DNA from: JAOUFP01 sp963801505
GTDB taxonomy: Bacteria; Nitrospirota; Thermodesulfovibrionia; Thermodesulfovibrionales; UBA6898
Direction: 5' to 3'
Length of the DNA: 64,000 nucleotides
NCBI GenBank assembly: GCA_963801505.1
Contig: CAWDEY010000018.1
Coordinates: forward strand, 62,001 to 126,000
In this document: positions 37,846-47,388 of the stretch, in pieces
Numbering within the stretch: the stretch's first letter is position 1
Layout: each line of letters starts with the position of its first letter
Made by a program: the position numbers and the translations under genes
Notes under the pieces: generated by a model
What the model saw: the letters and a program-made list of their open reading frames with translations, nothing else
Databases searched by the model: none
What the model was told of the DNA's origin: nothing

Positions 37846-37854
37846 TGCTATAAT
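37846..37854 (+). promoter_or_regulatory. Extended -10 promoter
   Basis: TGCTATAAT is a perfect extended -10 box, 28 nt before the 24-codon ORF at 37883 that opens the radical SAM operon. No good -35 box is seen, which extended -10 promoters can do without. Confidence 0.5.
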
Positions 37855-37882
37855 TTTTAATGATGATCATTGGGAGGTGGCT

Positions 37883-37957
37883 ATGGGCAAAGCGTCCTTC
37901 AGAGGACCATATGTTGCAGACGGGCTTTGCAATGATATATTAGGTGACACAGTGTGA
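37883..37957 (+). CDS. Possible 24-residue leader or precursor peptide
   Basis: ORF starting at ATG after GGGAGG (spacing 6-7 nt), encoding MGKASFRGPY, VADGLCNDIL and GDTV, with a stop that overlaps the GTG of the next gene (GTGA). The strong ribosome site and exact overlap suggest real translation. It could be a coupling leader, the split start of the next gene, or a substrate peptide for the radical SAM enzyme downstream. It contains one Cys. Not recognised. Confidence 0.4.
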   Translation: MGKASFRGPYVADGLCNDILGDTV

Positions 37958-38632
37958 GCAGGGTCGACGTATTGTGCGACACAGACAGAGAGATGATGCT
38001 GGAGTTCAGCAGACTCTGTGTAAGTCGTCTTAATAATTACCTTCCTTTAAAGCTCTTTCTTTCCCCCTTTCAGCATTTCCTCGATGCCAATGTTCTTAAG
38101 GAGATAGAGAAGGACCGGCTCATTATCGAACATGCGGAAGCGCATTTTGAAAGGGGCAGGAACAGGGATGACCTGGACGTAAACGACATTTTCGAAATGA
38201 CAATAAAGGTCGATGATGAGTTTGTAAATAAATTATCAAACCCCTTTTTTTCAGTAGCGATCAGGTATGACGATTTCGCAGAGATACGAAAGAAGAGGAT
38301 TGCTGCTTTAGTGAATATGGTGTTCGACCTCCTGCGTAACTGGCAGGATGAGGTTCCATTCCACCAATGTCGTGAAGACCACTTTTAAGGAAGAAAGCTA
38401 TCGGGAAGTTCTCAGGGAGGTCCTTCATCTTTACAATGTCGAGACGAAAATGCTGAGCAATTCCTTCACCTTTCATGGCCCGGCAGGCAAGGTCAAAGAC
38501 CTTTTTGCGGAACGGCTTTTTACGACTATGGAAAAGACGGCCGGAGAGATTGCACTGGTATATACGCACAGAGTATACGCGGATAAGGGCGGTTCATTCG
38601 TCAACCCGACTTCGCAGCATACGACCAGTTAG
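37954..38632 (+). CDS. Hypothetical protein upstream of radical SAM enzyme (one frameshift)
   Basis: Protein of about 225 residues in two frames, 37954 (GTG) to about 38355 and on to 38632. It is mostly alpha-helical, with hydrophobic patches (NNYLPLKLFLSPFQHFLD), an acidic middle (RNRDDLDVNDIFEMTI) and a C-terminal half containing ESYREVLREVLHLYNVET and KVKDLFAERLFTTME. A one-base gain near 38355 separates the halves. There are no Cys clusters and no family is recognised. Its stop immediately precedes the radical SAM ATG, so the two proteins probably work together. Confidence 0.55.
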
Positions 38633-39520
38633 ATGAAGATCTACAAAAAGGCACGGCTCCTCTATACCTGGGCATTTACGAATACGAAGACCACGGCTGC
38701 CATAGACATCACGAACACCTGCAATCTTAAGTGTTCTCATTGCTACTGGTGGAAGGAGGAACGTCCGGCAGAACTTGGTGATGATGCCATGGTCGCCTTT
38801 ATGAAAGACCTGCGGTCCCGCGGGATGACTGCGGCGATTATTTACGGCGGCGAGCCTATGCTGCGGCCCGGGATGTGCGAGGCCGCCTCCAGGATTTTTG
38901 ACCACCCCCTCATCTTTACCAACGGGACGCAGGGCTTTGCTCCATTCGATGCCCAGTGGATTCTGTCCCTTGACGGAACAAGAGAGGTCCACGACAGTAT
39001 AAGGGGGCAGGGGGCCTATGACTGTTCAGTGGAAAATCTCAGAAAAGCCCCTCGCAAGCCTGTTGTCCATACAACGATTACCAGCCAGAATAGGCATAAC
39101 CTTGAAGAGTTTCTTGATGAGCTGAGCGCACTGCCGATCAAGGGGGTCGGGTTCAGTTTCTACACTCCCCATACAACAGGGGATGAAAGCGGCCTCTCAA
39201 TATCATTGGTTGAAAGAGATCGGATATTGAATGAGCTTTTGAGGCTGCGGAAGAGGTACTGGCGAATACTGGGTCTGACCGCTCAAATGGCAAACCAGTT
39301 CAGGCAAAGCGGAGAATACTCTCAGTGGAACAGCCTCGAAAGATGCCCGGTCAGCAAGGTATGTAATTGCTATAATTCAGACGGAACTCAGAAGCAGTGC
39401 ACCTATGGAAACAACGCGGATTGCAGGCTCTGTGGCTGCGCGAGTATTCCCCTTTATCGCGCCGCCATCAAGCACCTCGACCCCTTGGCCCTCTTCATGA
39501 TACACCGTTTGCTCAACTGA
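38633..39520 (+). CDS. Radical SAM protein with C-terminal Cys-rich (SPASM-like) region
   Basis: 295-residue enzyme. The [4Fe-4S]/SAM site is CNLKCSHC (Cys31, 35 and 38), followed by the GGEP motif (IIYGGEPMLRP) and the strand motif LIFTNGTQ. The C-terminus has seven clustered cysteines (CPVSKVCNCY, then CTYGNNADCRLCGC), a likely auxiliary Fe-S site as in SPASM/Twitch enzymes that modify peptides or proteins. It starts one base after the upstream stop. The substrate is unknown; the short upstream ORF or hypothetical protein are candidates by position only. Confidence 0.8.
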   Translation: MKIYKKARLLYTWAFTNTKTTAAIDITNTCNLKCSHCYWWKEERPAELGDDAMVAFMKDLRSRGMTAAIIYGGEPMLRPGMCEAASRIFDHPLIFTNGTQGFAPFDAQWILSLDGTREVHDSIRGQGAYDCSVENLRKAPRKPVVHTTITSQNRHNLEEFLDELSALPIKGVGFSFYTPHTTGDESGLSISLVERDRILNELLRLRKRYWRILGLTAQMANQFRQSGEYSQWNSLERCPVSKVCNCYNSDGTQKQCTYGNNADCRLCGCASIPLYRAAIKHLDPLALFMIHRLLN

Positions 39521-39528
39521 GGTCTGCC

Positions 39529-40254
39529 TCAGCCTTTCCGGGCTTCAAAAATCGTCGCAATGCCGAAGGTCATTGCATGAACATTCACCTCACTGAACCC
39601 GCAGGACTCTAAAATGTGTTTGAATTCTTCAGATGCTGGAAATGCCTTAATCGACCTGGGCAGATAATTATACGGCACATCTGTTTTGAGTACCTTCATG
39701 GCAATAAATGGCATGACCCTGAAACAATATACCGTATATAGCGGTTTGACCCTGCGGTCCGTAGGAGGCGTAAGTTCAAGACAGCAGAATCTACCCCCTG
39801 GCTTAAGGACCCTGTATGCTTCGCGCAGGGCAGCGGCTGTATCGATGATATTCCTCATGCCGAAGGAAACTGTCACTGCATCGAAGGAATTATCAGGGAA
39901 GTTAAGATCTTTCGCATCTGAAAAAGCGAAACTGATGTTGGATGACCTGGAACTGAGCTTCTTTTCTGCTTCGCTGAGCATTTCTTTGCTGAAGTCAACT
40001 CCGGAGACAGATCCTTGCTTTCCGACTTTCTTAGATAATAATAACGCTAATTTCCCGGTACCTGTACAGACATCCAGGACCTTCTCCCCTCCACGCAACT
40101 CCAGGAGCGAAACGAGTTTTTTTCTCCATCCCTGGTCAAGGCCAAAACTGAAAAATGAACTCAAAAAATCAATATCTGTTGCTATAGATGCAAATATCTC
40201 CTGTACGAAAGTATCCCTGTTGCGCTGTGACATGATTTCCATTTCAGCATTCAC
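39529..40254 (-). CDS. ubiE: Demethylmenaquinone/ubiquinone methyltransferase UbiE/MenG
   Basis: 241-residue class I SAM-dependent methyltransferase completing quinone synthesis. It shows VQEIFASIATDIDFLSSFFSFG, the SAM-binding loop VLDVCTGTGKLALLL, SFGMRNIIDTAAALREAYRVLKPGGR and FKHILESCGFSEV. These are diagnostic of the UbiE/MenG family. In an anaerobe the product is most likely menaquinone, the electron acceptor for the hydrogenase encoded later in the window. It is convergent with the radical SAM gene. Confidence 0.92.
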   Translation of the reverse strand: MNAEMEIMSQRNRDTFVQEIFASIATDIDFLSSFFSFGLDQGWRKKLVSLLELRGGEKVLDVCTGTGKLALLLSKKVGKQGSVSGVDFSKEMLSEAEKKLSSRSSNISFAFSDAKDLNFPDNSFDAVTVSFGMRNIIDTAAALREAYRVLKPGGRFCCLELTPPTDRRVKPLYTVYCFRVMPFIAMKVLKTDVPYNYLPRSIKAFPASEEFKHILESCGFSEVNVHAMTFGIATIFEARKG

Positions 40255-40503
40255 CTCCAGGATTATTTGATAATCTTATTTTCTCATAAAAAAAGACTTT
40301 ATGTAACAGCAAAATGAAAATTTTCTTTTTGAGGATGGTTATATTTTTTATGAGCAGCAATGAAGGGTCAGAGGAATTGTTTTTATTGCATGGTTACCTT
40401 GCATTCCCGTGCATTTCAGCGAATTTGTTTGCAGGTTTGCGAAAAATGATGGGAGGATAGCAATAAAAAAAAGATCTTTCCATGATGGAGGAGATCCTGG
40501 AGA

Positions 40504-42844
40504 TTATTCCTCTTCTTCGTATCCTGTGAACATCGCCTTTATATGTCCCATAGCCGTTGGGCCCAGTGTGGTCAGATAGACGTGAACGAAGAGGAACGCT
40601 GTGAAGACAAAGGAGATGACGACATGGACGATATCCACGAAAATCAGGCCTCCCAGCATGCCAATTACTGTCGCGAAAGTCTTTATGTCCCAAAGCAGTA
40701 TTCCTGTTATTATCTGAAGCGGCAGCAGAATTATCATGATAAAAAAATATGAGACCTGCTGGAGTGGATTAAACTTATGCTCAGGTGTCCCGTGATGAGG
40801 ATTTTCATGTCCCATGAAGAGACCGTACCCGTAATATTTTGCCTGTATCAGACAGCCCGTGAAGAACTTTTTCGGGTTCAAGGGAGGAATATATATACGA
40901 ATCTTTCGGGTAAAAATGTAGTAGCCGAGCCACAGGAAAAACTCCAGGATCAGGATGATACCGATAACGTCATGAAAGGTAACGGCGGTCTTGAACTTAG
41001 TGAGGCTTGTGACTTCCTGGTATCTGATCTGTATCCCGGTGAAAATAAGGGCCAGGAAACAGAGAAACGTTTATCCAGTGCCATATCCTTACTGGCAGCG
41101 GATGGAGGTATATCCTCTTTCTTACTCCTTGAATATGTGCTTTTTTTGTTTTTCTGAGCGGTGAAGTCAATACCCTCAGGCTGATATGGGCCACCGGGAA
41201 CAGTGATGCCGCAGAAGACCATAAGTACACCAACCCAGTCGAAAAACGTGAGCCGTGTGCCGCCGAGGACATAGAATTGGCTGAACTCCCATTCCGGTCT
41301 GAGCGACCCGAGAATTCCGGGCTGCGCATTGAATTTGACGATGCGGCCGTCAGCCTTGACAATGGCGAGCGTGACATTCTTGAAAAACTTTGAGTCCTTG
41401 CTATGACAGCTTTCGCATTCCCTGACGGCATTCTTCTTGACCGAAAGCTGGTGGGCCTCGGAGTACCTGCTCACATCCATCCTGCCGATATATGAGAGCT
41501 TCGCTTCAGCTCCCTTTTTATTTAACTGTTTTAAAATATAGGAAAGTTCCTCGGAATCGATCCCTTCGCCATGGGCGTTCAGCCTCTCTGACAGGCTGGC
41601 GGAATCCGTACCCAGGATCTCCAGTATCTGCTCTTCGCTGATCGGTGCGCCGGTGTTTCTGTCAACGAACTGCATATAGATCCCCTTGCCGGAGGCTGGT
41701 GCGTGGCATGCGGCGCAGGCGACCATGCTCAGGTGGAGATCGGCATTCGGAAGCCATTTTCTGTGCAGTGCCTCAGCATCCTTATGACAGCCGAGGCAGG
41801 CTGACTTCATCTTGTCGGTCATGGCAGTGAACTTCACCTCATGGGCGAAGTGACATGAAGAACACAAAGGCGCCTTATGCTCGCCCCGCGCTCTGGCCAT
41901 GCCATGGACACTTTTTTCATAGATCCGGAAAATATTCTCATGGCATTTTCTGCAGGGTACGCCGCTGAGCGTCTCGTACGAGGTCTTTGGTCCGACGGCG
42001 TGAAAACCGTGGCAGTCAGTGCAGACAGGCGCCTTAAGGTTTCCCCGCTGCATAAGTGTATCCCCCCACGGAAACGAAAGATTATAATGGATGCTTCCCC
42101 GGACCTGCGAAGCCTTGTTCTCGTGACATTTCCTGCATACCCCGGAAATGGCGATCGAGTTTTCCCGTAAGGTTGCGAAAGTCTTTTTGGGATGGGAGTC
42201 CTGAGAAAATTCTGAGTGACAGTAGCTGCAGATATGCTTGTTGTGGACAGAGGCGGCAAGATTAGCGGGATCCACCTGGAGGGAGAGCACTTCCCCGCTG
42301 GCAAGCGTTTGGCTGATCTTCAAACGGTGGCAGAAGAGACAATAATCATTTCCTGACAATGAAGCTTTCAACGCAGAGACGCGTTTTACCGCATGCGAGG
42401 TGTGACATACGGTGCATAGCGGAGCATCTGCATTCTCTACTACAAAGGCGTGATTTGGCATTGTTTTGAGCTTCTCAGCAATATGGCAGGTCATGCATGC
42501 GCGGGAAGCTTCCTGTACAAAGGCCATTTTGCTGTCGAACTTTTTGCCCGGATGGTTCTGCATCGAAATTTCATGATGACAGTCAGTGCATTTGAGGGAC
42601 CTGTGGACCGATTTGCTGAGTTCTCCATAACGGACTGTGACAGACATCTTTTCATTGTCTTTGAATACCATAAACTGTCCTTCACTTCCGTGGCAGGACA
42701 GGCACATCGCGGCATCTTCAGGAATGCCGACTTTTCTCCGCAATGAGCGGGACTGGTAAGACTGAAGAGAAATATCAAAACAGTAATGATATGCGCCAGC
42801 AGCAGAGCGTGGTTCAGGGCTTTTTCTTTTATCTTTCCTTCCAT
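40504..42844 (-). CDS. 13-haem cytochrome c fused to cytochrome b561-like domain (three frameshifts)
   Basis: Large redox protein spread over four frames. An N-terminal signal/anchor (ALLLAHIITVLIFLFSL) starts at 42844. Then come 13 CxxCH haem-c sites (for example CLSCH, CTDCH, CMTCH and CAACH), and then a membrane domain starting YLHPLPVRIWHWINVSL, with TFHDVIGIILILEFFLW, and ending at 40504 with IFVDIVHVVISFVFTAFLFVHVYL. The membrane part resembles the b-type cytochromes of hydrogenases and formate dehydrogenases. Breaks lie near 42735 (one base lost), 41105 and 41028 (one gained each). Joined, it is about 779 residues. It probably links quinone to periplasmic redox partners; the partner is unknown. 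Confidence 0.75.
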
Positions 42845-42991
42845 CTTAATTCCCCATTCGTTCCGGCTTTCCTTCTTCTTAACCCCAACATATCACGAGA
42901 TAAGCATGAATACAACCAAAAAATGGCTCTCGCAGCCTGTTGTTTGCTGACGATAAAGGACTTAAAGTGAACGCCAGGCCGGCATCGAAGG

Positions 42992-43495
42992 CTACAGGTA
43001 CCTGCAGAGCCGGGGTTCAGCGCCGAGCCGATAAAGGAGGTTCGCCATGATGCAGAACCCGGTGAAGGAGAAGATGATCGTTGCAGATCCGACGAAGCCG
43101 GTAAAGAAGAGCCAGTTGAAACTGTGGAACCGTGCGAACAACGAGGTCCAGGAGAGATTGAACCCAACGAAAAGATAGATGTAACGCTCCAGGAACCATC
43201 TGTCGGTCTGCATAAAGTAAAACCTGCTGTCTTTTTTCTCTCCGCGGACAGCAGTGCTCGGTATCATCGGTCGTGCGCCGAGGAGCACGAGGATATTCCC
43301 GACAATGCAGAAACCTGTGAATGCCACCATAAGGGAACACATACCCACAAAAAGGATCGAAAAAGCCCAGTTCGGATTTACATATGCCGTCAGGATGGAG
43401 CTTACAACAACGTCTGTTCCTGCGACAAGCCATACGAGCCTCTCCACATACCATACATGCGTCTTTACGATATAAACTCCTGTACGCTTATTCAT
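42992..43495 (-). CDS. DUF2892-like tandem membrane protein
   Basis: 167-residue protein with two similar halves, each with two helices and the ending FTGFCIVGNIL or FTGFCIMANLL. This is the pattern of the YgaP-like DUF2892 family, here duplicated. Each half begins with a polar V/ERLVWLV or ERYIYLFVG segment. Function unknown. It overlaps the subunit D gene of the ATPase by 4 nt, so it belongs to that transcript. Confidence 0.7.
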   Translation of the reverse strand: MNKRTGVYIVKTHVWYVERLVWLVAGTDVVVSSILTAYVNPNWAFSILFVGMCSLMVAFTGFCIVGNILVLLGARPMIPSTAVRGEKKDSRFYFMQTDRWFLERYIYLFVGFNLSWTSLFARFHSFNWLFFTGFVGSATIIFSFTGFCIMANLLYRLGAEPRLCRYL

Positions 43496-44130
43496 GATGG
43501 ACCTCCTGGAATGGATTGAATTCCTGATTTGAACCTCTTCAGACGGTAAAAGGCCTCGCGCTCGCGCTCTCCGATGTACTGCACTATAGTCTTTATATTG
43601 TCCCGAAGCTCGGGCAGTACCCGCTCTTCAATGACCCTTATCTTACGTGTGGTCTTGATTATCTCCTCGCCAAGCCGTTTCAGCTTGCTTTCGAAGGCCG
43701 CTATCTCGACCATCGATTCCACGATCTTCTCAAAAAGGTAGATGCCCTCTTCAAGGTGCGGGGTGGTCGGGAGAAAATCGTAGCCCCTCATCCCTGGCTC
43801 ACGGACAGCGGATTCGCAGGCTGTGACTTCCTTGTACTTCAGTCCCCAGATGCTGTTTTCGGTTATCTCCACCCTGAAGTCCCTGGCAGTGACCGCTGCT
43901 ATGGACTCAATGCTGTCTTTGCCTTCATGCCCGAGACTGAGTCTGAGTTCCTGGATAGCCTTCCCGTAGATATTCCGTATCTCTGCCCGCGACTGAAGGA
44001 AGGGCCTGGTAGTGTCGAGAAACTCCTTGATCAGTGCCTGTTTCCTCGCCTTCAGTATTTTCATGCTGTTGACCACTGACCTGGACTTGTCCCTGAGCAT
44101 AAGGAGGTTTGTCCGTGTCGGGTGTATCAT
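43492..44130 (-). CDS. atpD: A/V-type ATPase subunit D (central stalk)
   Basis: 212-residue coiled-coil central-shaft subunit linking the A3B3 head to the membrane rotor. The N-terminus HPTRTNLLMLRDKSRSV and the C-terminal KTTRKIRVIEERVLPEL are diagnostic; long helices fill both ends. Length matches the family. It overlaps the subunit B gene by 4 nt. Confidence 0.93.
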   Translation of the reverse strand: MIHPTRTNLLMLRDKSRSVVNSMKILKARKQALIKEFLDTTRPFLQSRAEIRNIYGKAIQELRLSLGHEGKDSIESIAAVTARDFRVEITENSIWGLKYKEVTACESAVREPGMRGYDFLPTTPHLEEGIYLFEKIVESMVEIAAFESKLKRLGEEIIKTTRKIRVIEERVLPELRDNIKTIVQYIGEREREAFYRLKRFKSGIQSIPGGPS

Positions 44131-45452
44131 CTTCCTACCCTGTACCTTTCTATCAGGGACTGGCCGATGTCGAGAGTTTCTCCCACGATCCTTCTGACGC
44201 TTCCCTGATGAACAAACTCCCTCTCGAAGGCCTCGGCGAAGCCGAGCATATGTTTGTCGCCTTCTGTCATGCCCTCTCTTCCCACAATCGCCTCGAGCCT
44301 CCGGAGGTCCCTTCCCCTGGCATAGTATTTATAGAGGTTATTGGCAATCTCCCTGTGGTCTTTTCTTGTGCGTCCTTCACCGATTCCCTTCTGCATGAGC
44401 CGTGAAAGGCTAGGCAGCACATCCACTGGCGGAAAGATGTCCTGCTGATGGATCTCCCTGCTCAGGACAATCTGTCCCTCAGTGATGTATCCGGTCAGGT
44501 CAGGGATTGGATGGGTGATGTCATCTTCCGGCATGGTAACTACCGGGAGCATGGTCACTGAGCCCTTCGTTCCCTTGATCCTCCCGGCGCGTTCGTAAAG
44601 TGAGGCAAGGTCAGAGTACATGTACCCTGGATAGCCCCTCCGGCCAGGAAGTTCCTCCCTTGCTGTGGAGATCTCCCGCAGGGCATCGCAGTAGTTTGTC
44701 ATGTCGGTAATTATCACAAGTACGTCCATTCCCATGTCAAAGGCAAGATACTCGGCGACAGTCAGAGCGAACCGTGGGGCAAGGAGCCGTTCCATCACCG
44801 GCTCGTCGGCCAGGTTTACGAAGGCGACAAAGCCTGTTTTCATCTCCTTGATCGTCTTCAGGTAAAAGGAATACTCGTGAAAGGTCAGGCCGAGGGCAGC
44901 AAAGACAACACAGAACCCTGCATCTCCGGCAGTAAGTCTGGCATTCCTCAGGATACCTGCCACTAATTCTCTTGAGGGCAGTCCTGAGCAGGAGAAGACC
45001 GGAAGCTTCTGTCCCTTTACAAGTGTGTTAAGCCCGTCTATAACCGAATAACCGGTTTCTATCGGCTCCTCAGGCCGCGCCCGTGCAGCAGGATTGATCG
45101 GTGAGCCTGTGACCGGCACCTGATGGTCGGGAATGAACATGTCCATTCCGTCGATCGGCTTACAGGAACCGTTAAAGACCCTTCCGACCAGGTCAGGAGA
45201 CAGGGGCGCTCTCATCAGAGCATCTGTAAAGACAACCGACATCCTCTGAATATCCAGTCCCCGGCTGTCGCCGTAGAGCTCAATCAGGACTTTGTCTCCT
45301 TCAATGCCCAGGACCTCACCTGCGATCTCTCCTCCTTCATCGGTTACAACCCTCACCATCTCGCCGATCCTGGCAGCAAAGATATCCCTGACAAAGAGTA
45401 GCGGTCCTGCCAGGGAGGATACTGTCCGGTAGATATGCTCAGACAGCCTCAT
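44127..45452 (-). CDS. atpB: A/V-type ATPase subunit B
   Basis: Non-catalytic head subunit, 441 residues from ATG 45452 (MRLSEHIYRTVSSLAGPLL); the longer in-frame start inside subunit A is unlikely. It has the beta-barrel domain, the nucleotide-binding core with the family's degenerate P-loop area (KLPVFSCSGLPSRELV), and the conserved YPGYMYSDLASLYERAGR. Overlap with subunit A is 14 nt. Complete. Confidence 0.94.
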   Translation of the reverse strand: MRLSEHIYRTVSSLAGPLLFVRDIFAARIGEMVRVVTDEGGEIAGEVLGIEGDKVLIELYGDSRGLDIQRMSVVFTDALMRAPLSPDLVGRVFNGSCKPIDGMDMFIPDHQVPVTGSPINPAARARPEEPIETGYSVIDGLNTLVKGQKLPVFSCSGLPSRELVAGILRNARLTAGDAGFCVVFAALGLTFHEYSFYLKTIKEMKTGFVAFVNLADEPVMERLLAPRFALTVAEYLAFDMGMDVLVIITDMTNYCDALREISTAREELPGRRGYPGYMYSDLASLYERAGRIKGTKGSVTMLPVVTMPEDDITHPIPDLTGYITEGQIVLSREIHQQDIFPPVDVLPSLSRLMQKGIGEGRTRKDHREIANNLYKYYARGRDLRRLEAIVGREGMTEGDKHMLGFAEAFEREFVHQGSVRRIVGETLDIGQSLIERYRVGR

Positions 45453-47070
45453 GTTCGCTCCTGAAGGCCTCTTCCAGGGAGATGCCCTGTCTGAGTTTTG
45501 CCTCAGCCTGATCATGAAAGGCCTTGATCTTTTTCATCTGCAAGAGGGTCTGTTGCGGAGATGAAAAGGCGTCATCAGTAAAAGAGTTCTGACAGAGGAA
45601 CCCGGTCCGGATCATCCCGGCCACGTGCATCAGGAGGCGGTCCGTATCCTGGAGGCCTTCGGCTCCCACGATCTCTGCCACCTCGCGCAGGGACTCTTCC
45701 TTCTGGAGCATTTCCCTGCACCAGCGCTGCAGATCGGTCCATTCCTGAGAATACAGTTTCTCAAACTGACCTGCCAGTTCCCTGGCATAGAGCGAATAAC
45801 TTTGGAACCAGTTTATGGCCGGGAAATGCCGCCTGTGTGCCAGTGACGTATCGAGCATTAGAAAGGCCCCTGTTGCCCGGAGACATGCCTGGGTTACCGG
45901 TTCAGTAAAATCTCCGCCAGGAGGCGATACGGAAAGGATCATGCTGAGGGAGCCGGTCTTGCCGCCCAAAGTCTCAACAACCCCGGCCCTCTCGATAAAA
46001 GATGAAAGCCTCGAGGAGAGATAGGTCGGATAGCCCTCTTCTCCGGGCATCTCTTCCAGTGACGTTGATATTTCGCGCAGGGCCTCTGCCCAGCGGGAGA
46101 GGCTATCGGCAAGAAAGAGCACATGATAACCCATGTCACGGTAGTATTCGGCCATTGTAACAGCTGTATAGATCGAGGCCTCCCTTGCAGCTACAGGCAT
46201 ATTTGATGTGTTAATAACGAGTATGGTCCGGTCTGTCAGTGGTCTTGCTGTCCACGGATCTTTCAGGGTCAGGAACTCCTCGATCATCTCTGCCATTTCA
46301 TTGCCCCGCTCGCCGCATCCGACATAGACAACGATATCCACATCCGCAAACTTTGCGATGGCCTGTTCGAGTATTGTCTTGCCTGTGCCGAATCCTCCCG
46401 GCAGGATTGCCGTACCACCCTTTGCGAGGGAGTAGAGAAAGTCGATGCTCCGCTGACCGGTAATCAGCGGCAATGAGGGCGCATATTTTTTCCGGTACGG
46501 TCTGGCATCTCTCACCGGCCATTCAATACACCCCAGGATTTCCTCCCCGCTCTCGAATTGACCGAGGGGGCTGTCAATGCTTACTTCTCCTTCGGCAAAC
46601 CATGCTATCTTCTGCTGTTTAATGGTTTTGTTTATTATGTAATGCCGGAAAGGCCCCTCCTCAAAGAACCCCACATCTTCACCCGGCTGCACAATTTCTC
46701 CCTGTTTACGAAGTGGATAATACCGCCACTTCTTCAGATAGTCCAGAGGGGGCATCTCTCTGCCGATTTTGATGAAGGGGCCCATCTCATCCCGCATCCG
46801 TTTGAGCGGCCTCTGGAGACCGTCGAACATGCCTGATATGAGACCTGTGCCCAGTCGGACGGTAAGCGGCATCCCCGCGGCCTTGACCGGTTCCCCGATC
46901 GCGAGACCGCGTGTGTCCTCATAGACCTGGATCACAGACTTCTCCTGCTCAAGCCTGACCACTTCGCCCGTCAGCATGGCGTGCCCTGCATAGACCCGTT
47001 CATAAAGCTTCAGACCTTTCAGGTCAACACTCACTGTGGGTCCTGATATGCCGAGTATCCTGCCGGTCAC
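45439..47070 (-). CDS. atpA: A/V-type ATPase catalytic subunit A
   Basis: 543-residue catalytic subunit with Walker A GGFGTGKT (225-232), the bulge domain typical of A/V ATPases, and catalytic-site motifs including VYVGCGERGNEMAEM, INTSNMPVAAREASIY and SLSRWAEALREIS. It starts at GTG 47070, overlapping the subunit F stop as GTGA. The length is at the short end for the family. Intact. Confidence 0.95.
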   Translation of the reverse strand: MTGRILGISGPTVSVDLKGLKLYERVYAGHAMLTGEVVRLEQEKSVIQVYEDTRGLAIGEPVKAAGMPLTVRLGTGLISGMFDGLQRPLKRMRDEMGPFIKIGREMPPLDYLKKWRYYPLRKQGEIVQPGEDVGFFEEGPFRHYIINKTIKQQKIAWFAEGEVSIDSPLGQFESGEEILGCIEWPVRDARPYRKKYAPSLPLITGQRSIDFLYSLAKGGTAILPGGFGTGKTILEQAIAKFADVDIVVYVGCGERGNEMAEMIEEFLTLKDPWTARPLTDRTILVINTSNMPVAAREASIYTAVTMAEYYRDMGYHVLFLADSLSRWAEALREISTSLEEMPGEEGYPTYLSSRLSSFIERAGVVETLGGKTGSLSMILSVSPPGGDFTEPVTQACLRATGAFLMLDTSLAHRRHFPAINWFQSYSLYARELAGQFEKLYSQEWTDLQRWCREMLQKEESLREVAEIVGAEGLQDTDRLLMHVAGMIRTGFLCQNSFTDDAFSSPQQTLLQMKKIKAFHDQAEAKLRQGISLEEAFRSEHEAV

Positions 47071-47388
47071 AGCCGTATCCTCACGTGGTAGCCGATAGCC
47101 CTTCTGATCAACCGTGCCGCATAGTCTTCTATCTCTCCGGGACCAGCCAGGGGAGAGGGGAGGACAACTATGACACCATGCCAGGCGCCTTCAATCTCTC
47201 TCATCCTCTCTTCGTCAATGCCTGAGGTCAAACGCTCGTCGATGACGATCAGTCCGTTTTCCGGATCAGCTCACTGCCTTGCCGAGGATGTCCTCAAGTT
47301 CCTGTGGCTCTGCGATATACTGGTCGATGCCTGCAAGAGCAAAACCAGGCCGCGCGGCCGTCTCTGTAATGAAAATCACTTTCTTCAC
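47067..47388 (-). CDS. atpF: A/V-type ATPase subunit F (one frameshift)
   Basis: Small central-stalk subunit of about 106 residues. From GTG 47388 the frame reads KKVIFITETAARPGFALAG to KAVS, then stops. In the next frame DPENGLIVIDERLTSGIDE and GVIVVLPSPLAGPG follow to 47067. Removing one T near 47272 joins them. The layout (GxxxxG start, LIVIDE middle) matches subunit F. It overlaps both neighbours by 4 nt. Confidence 0.82.
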
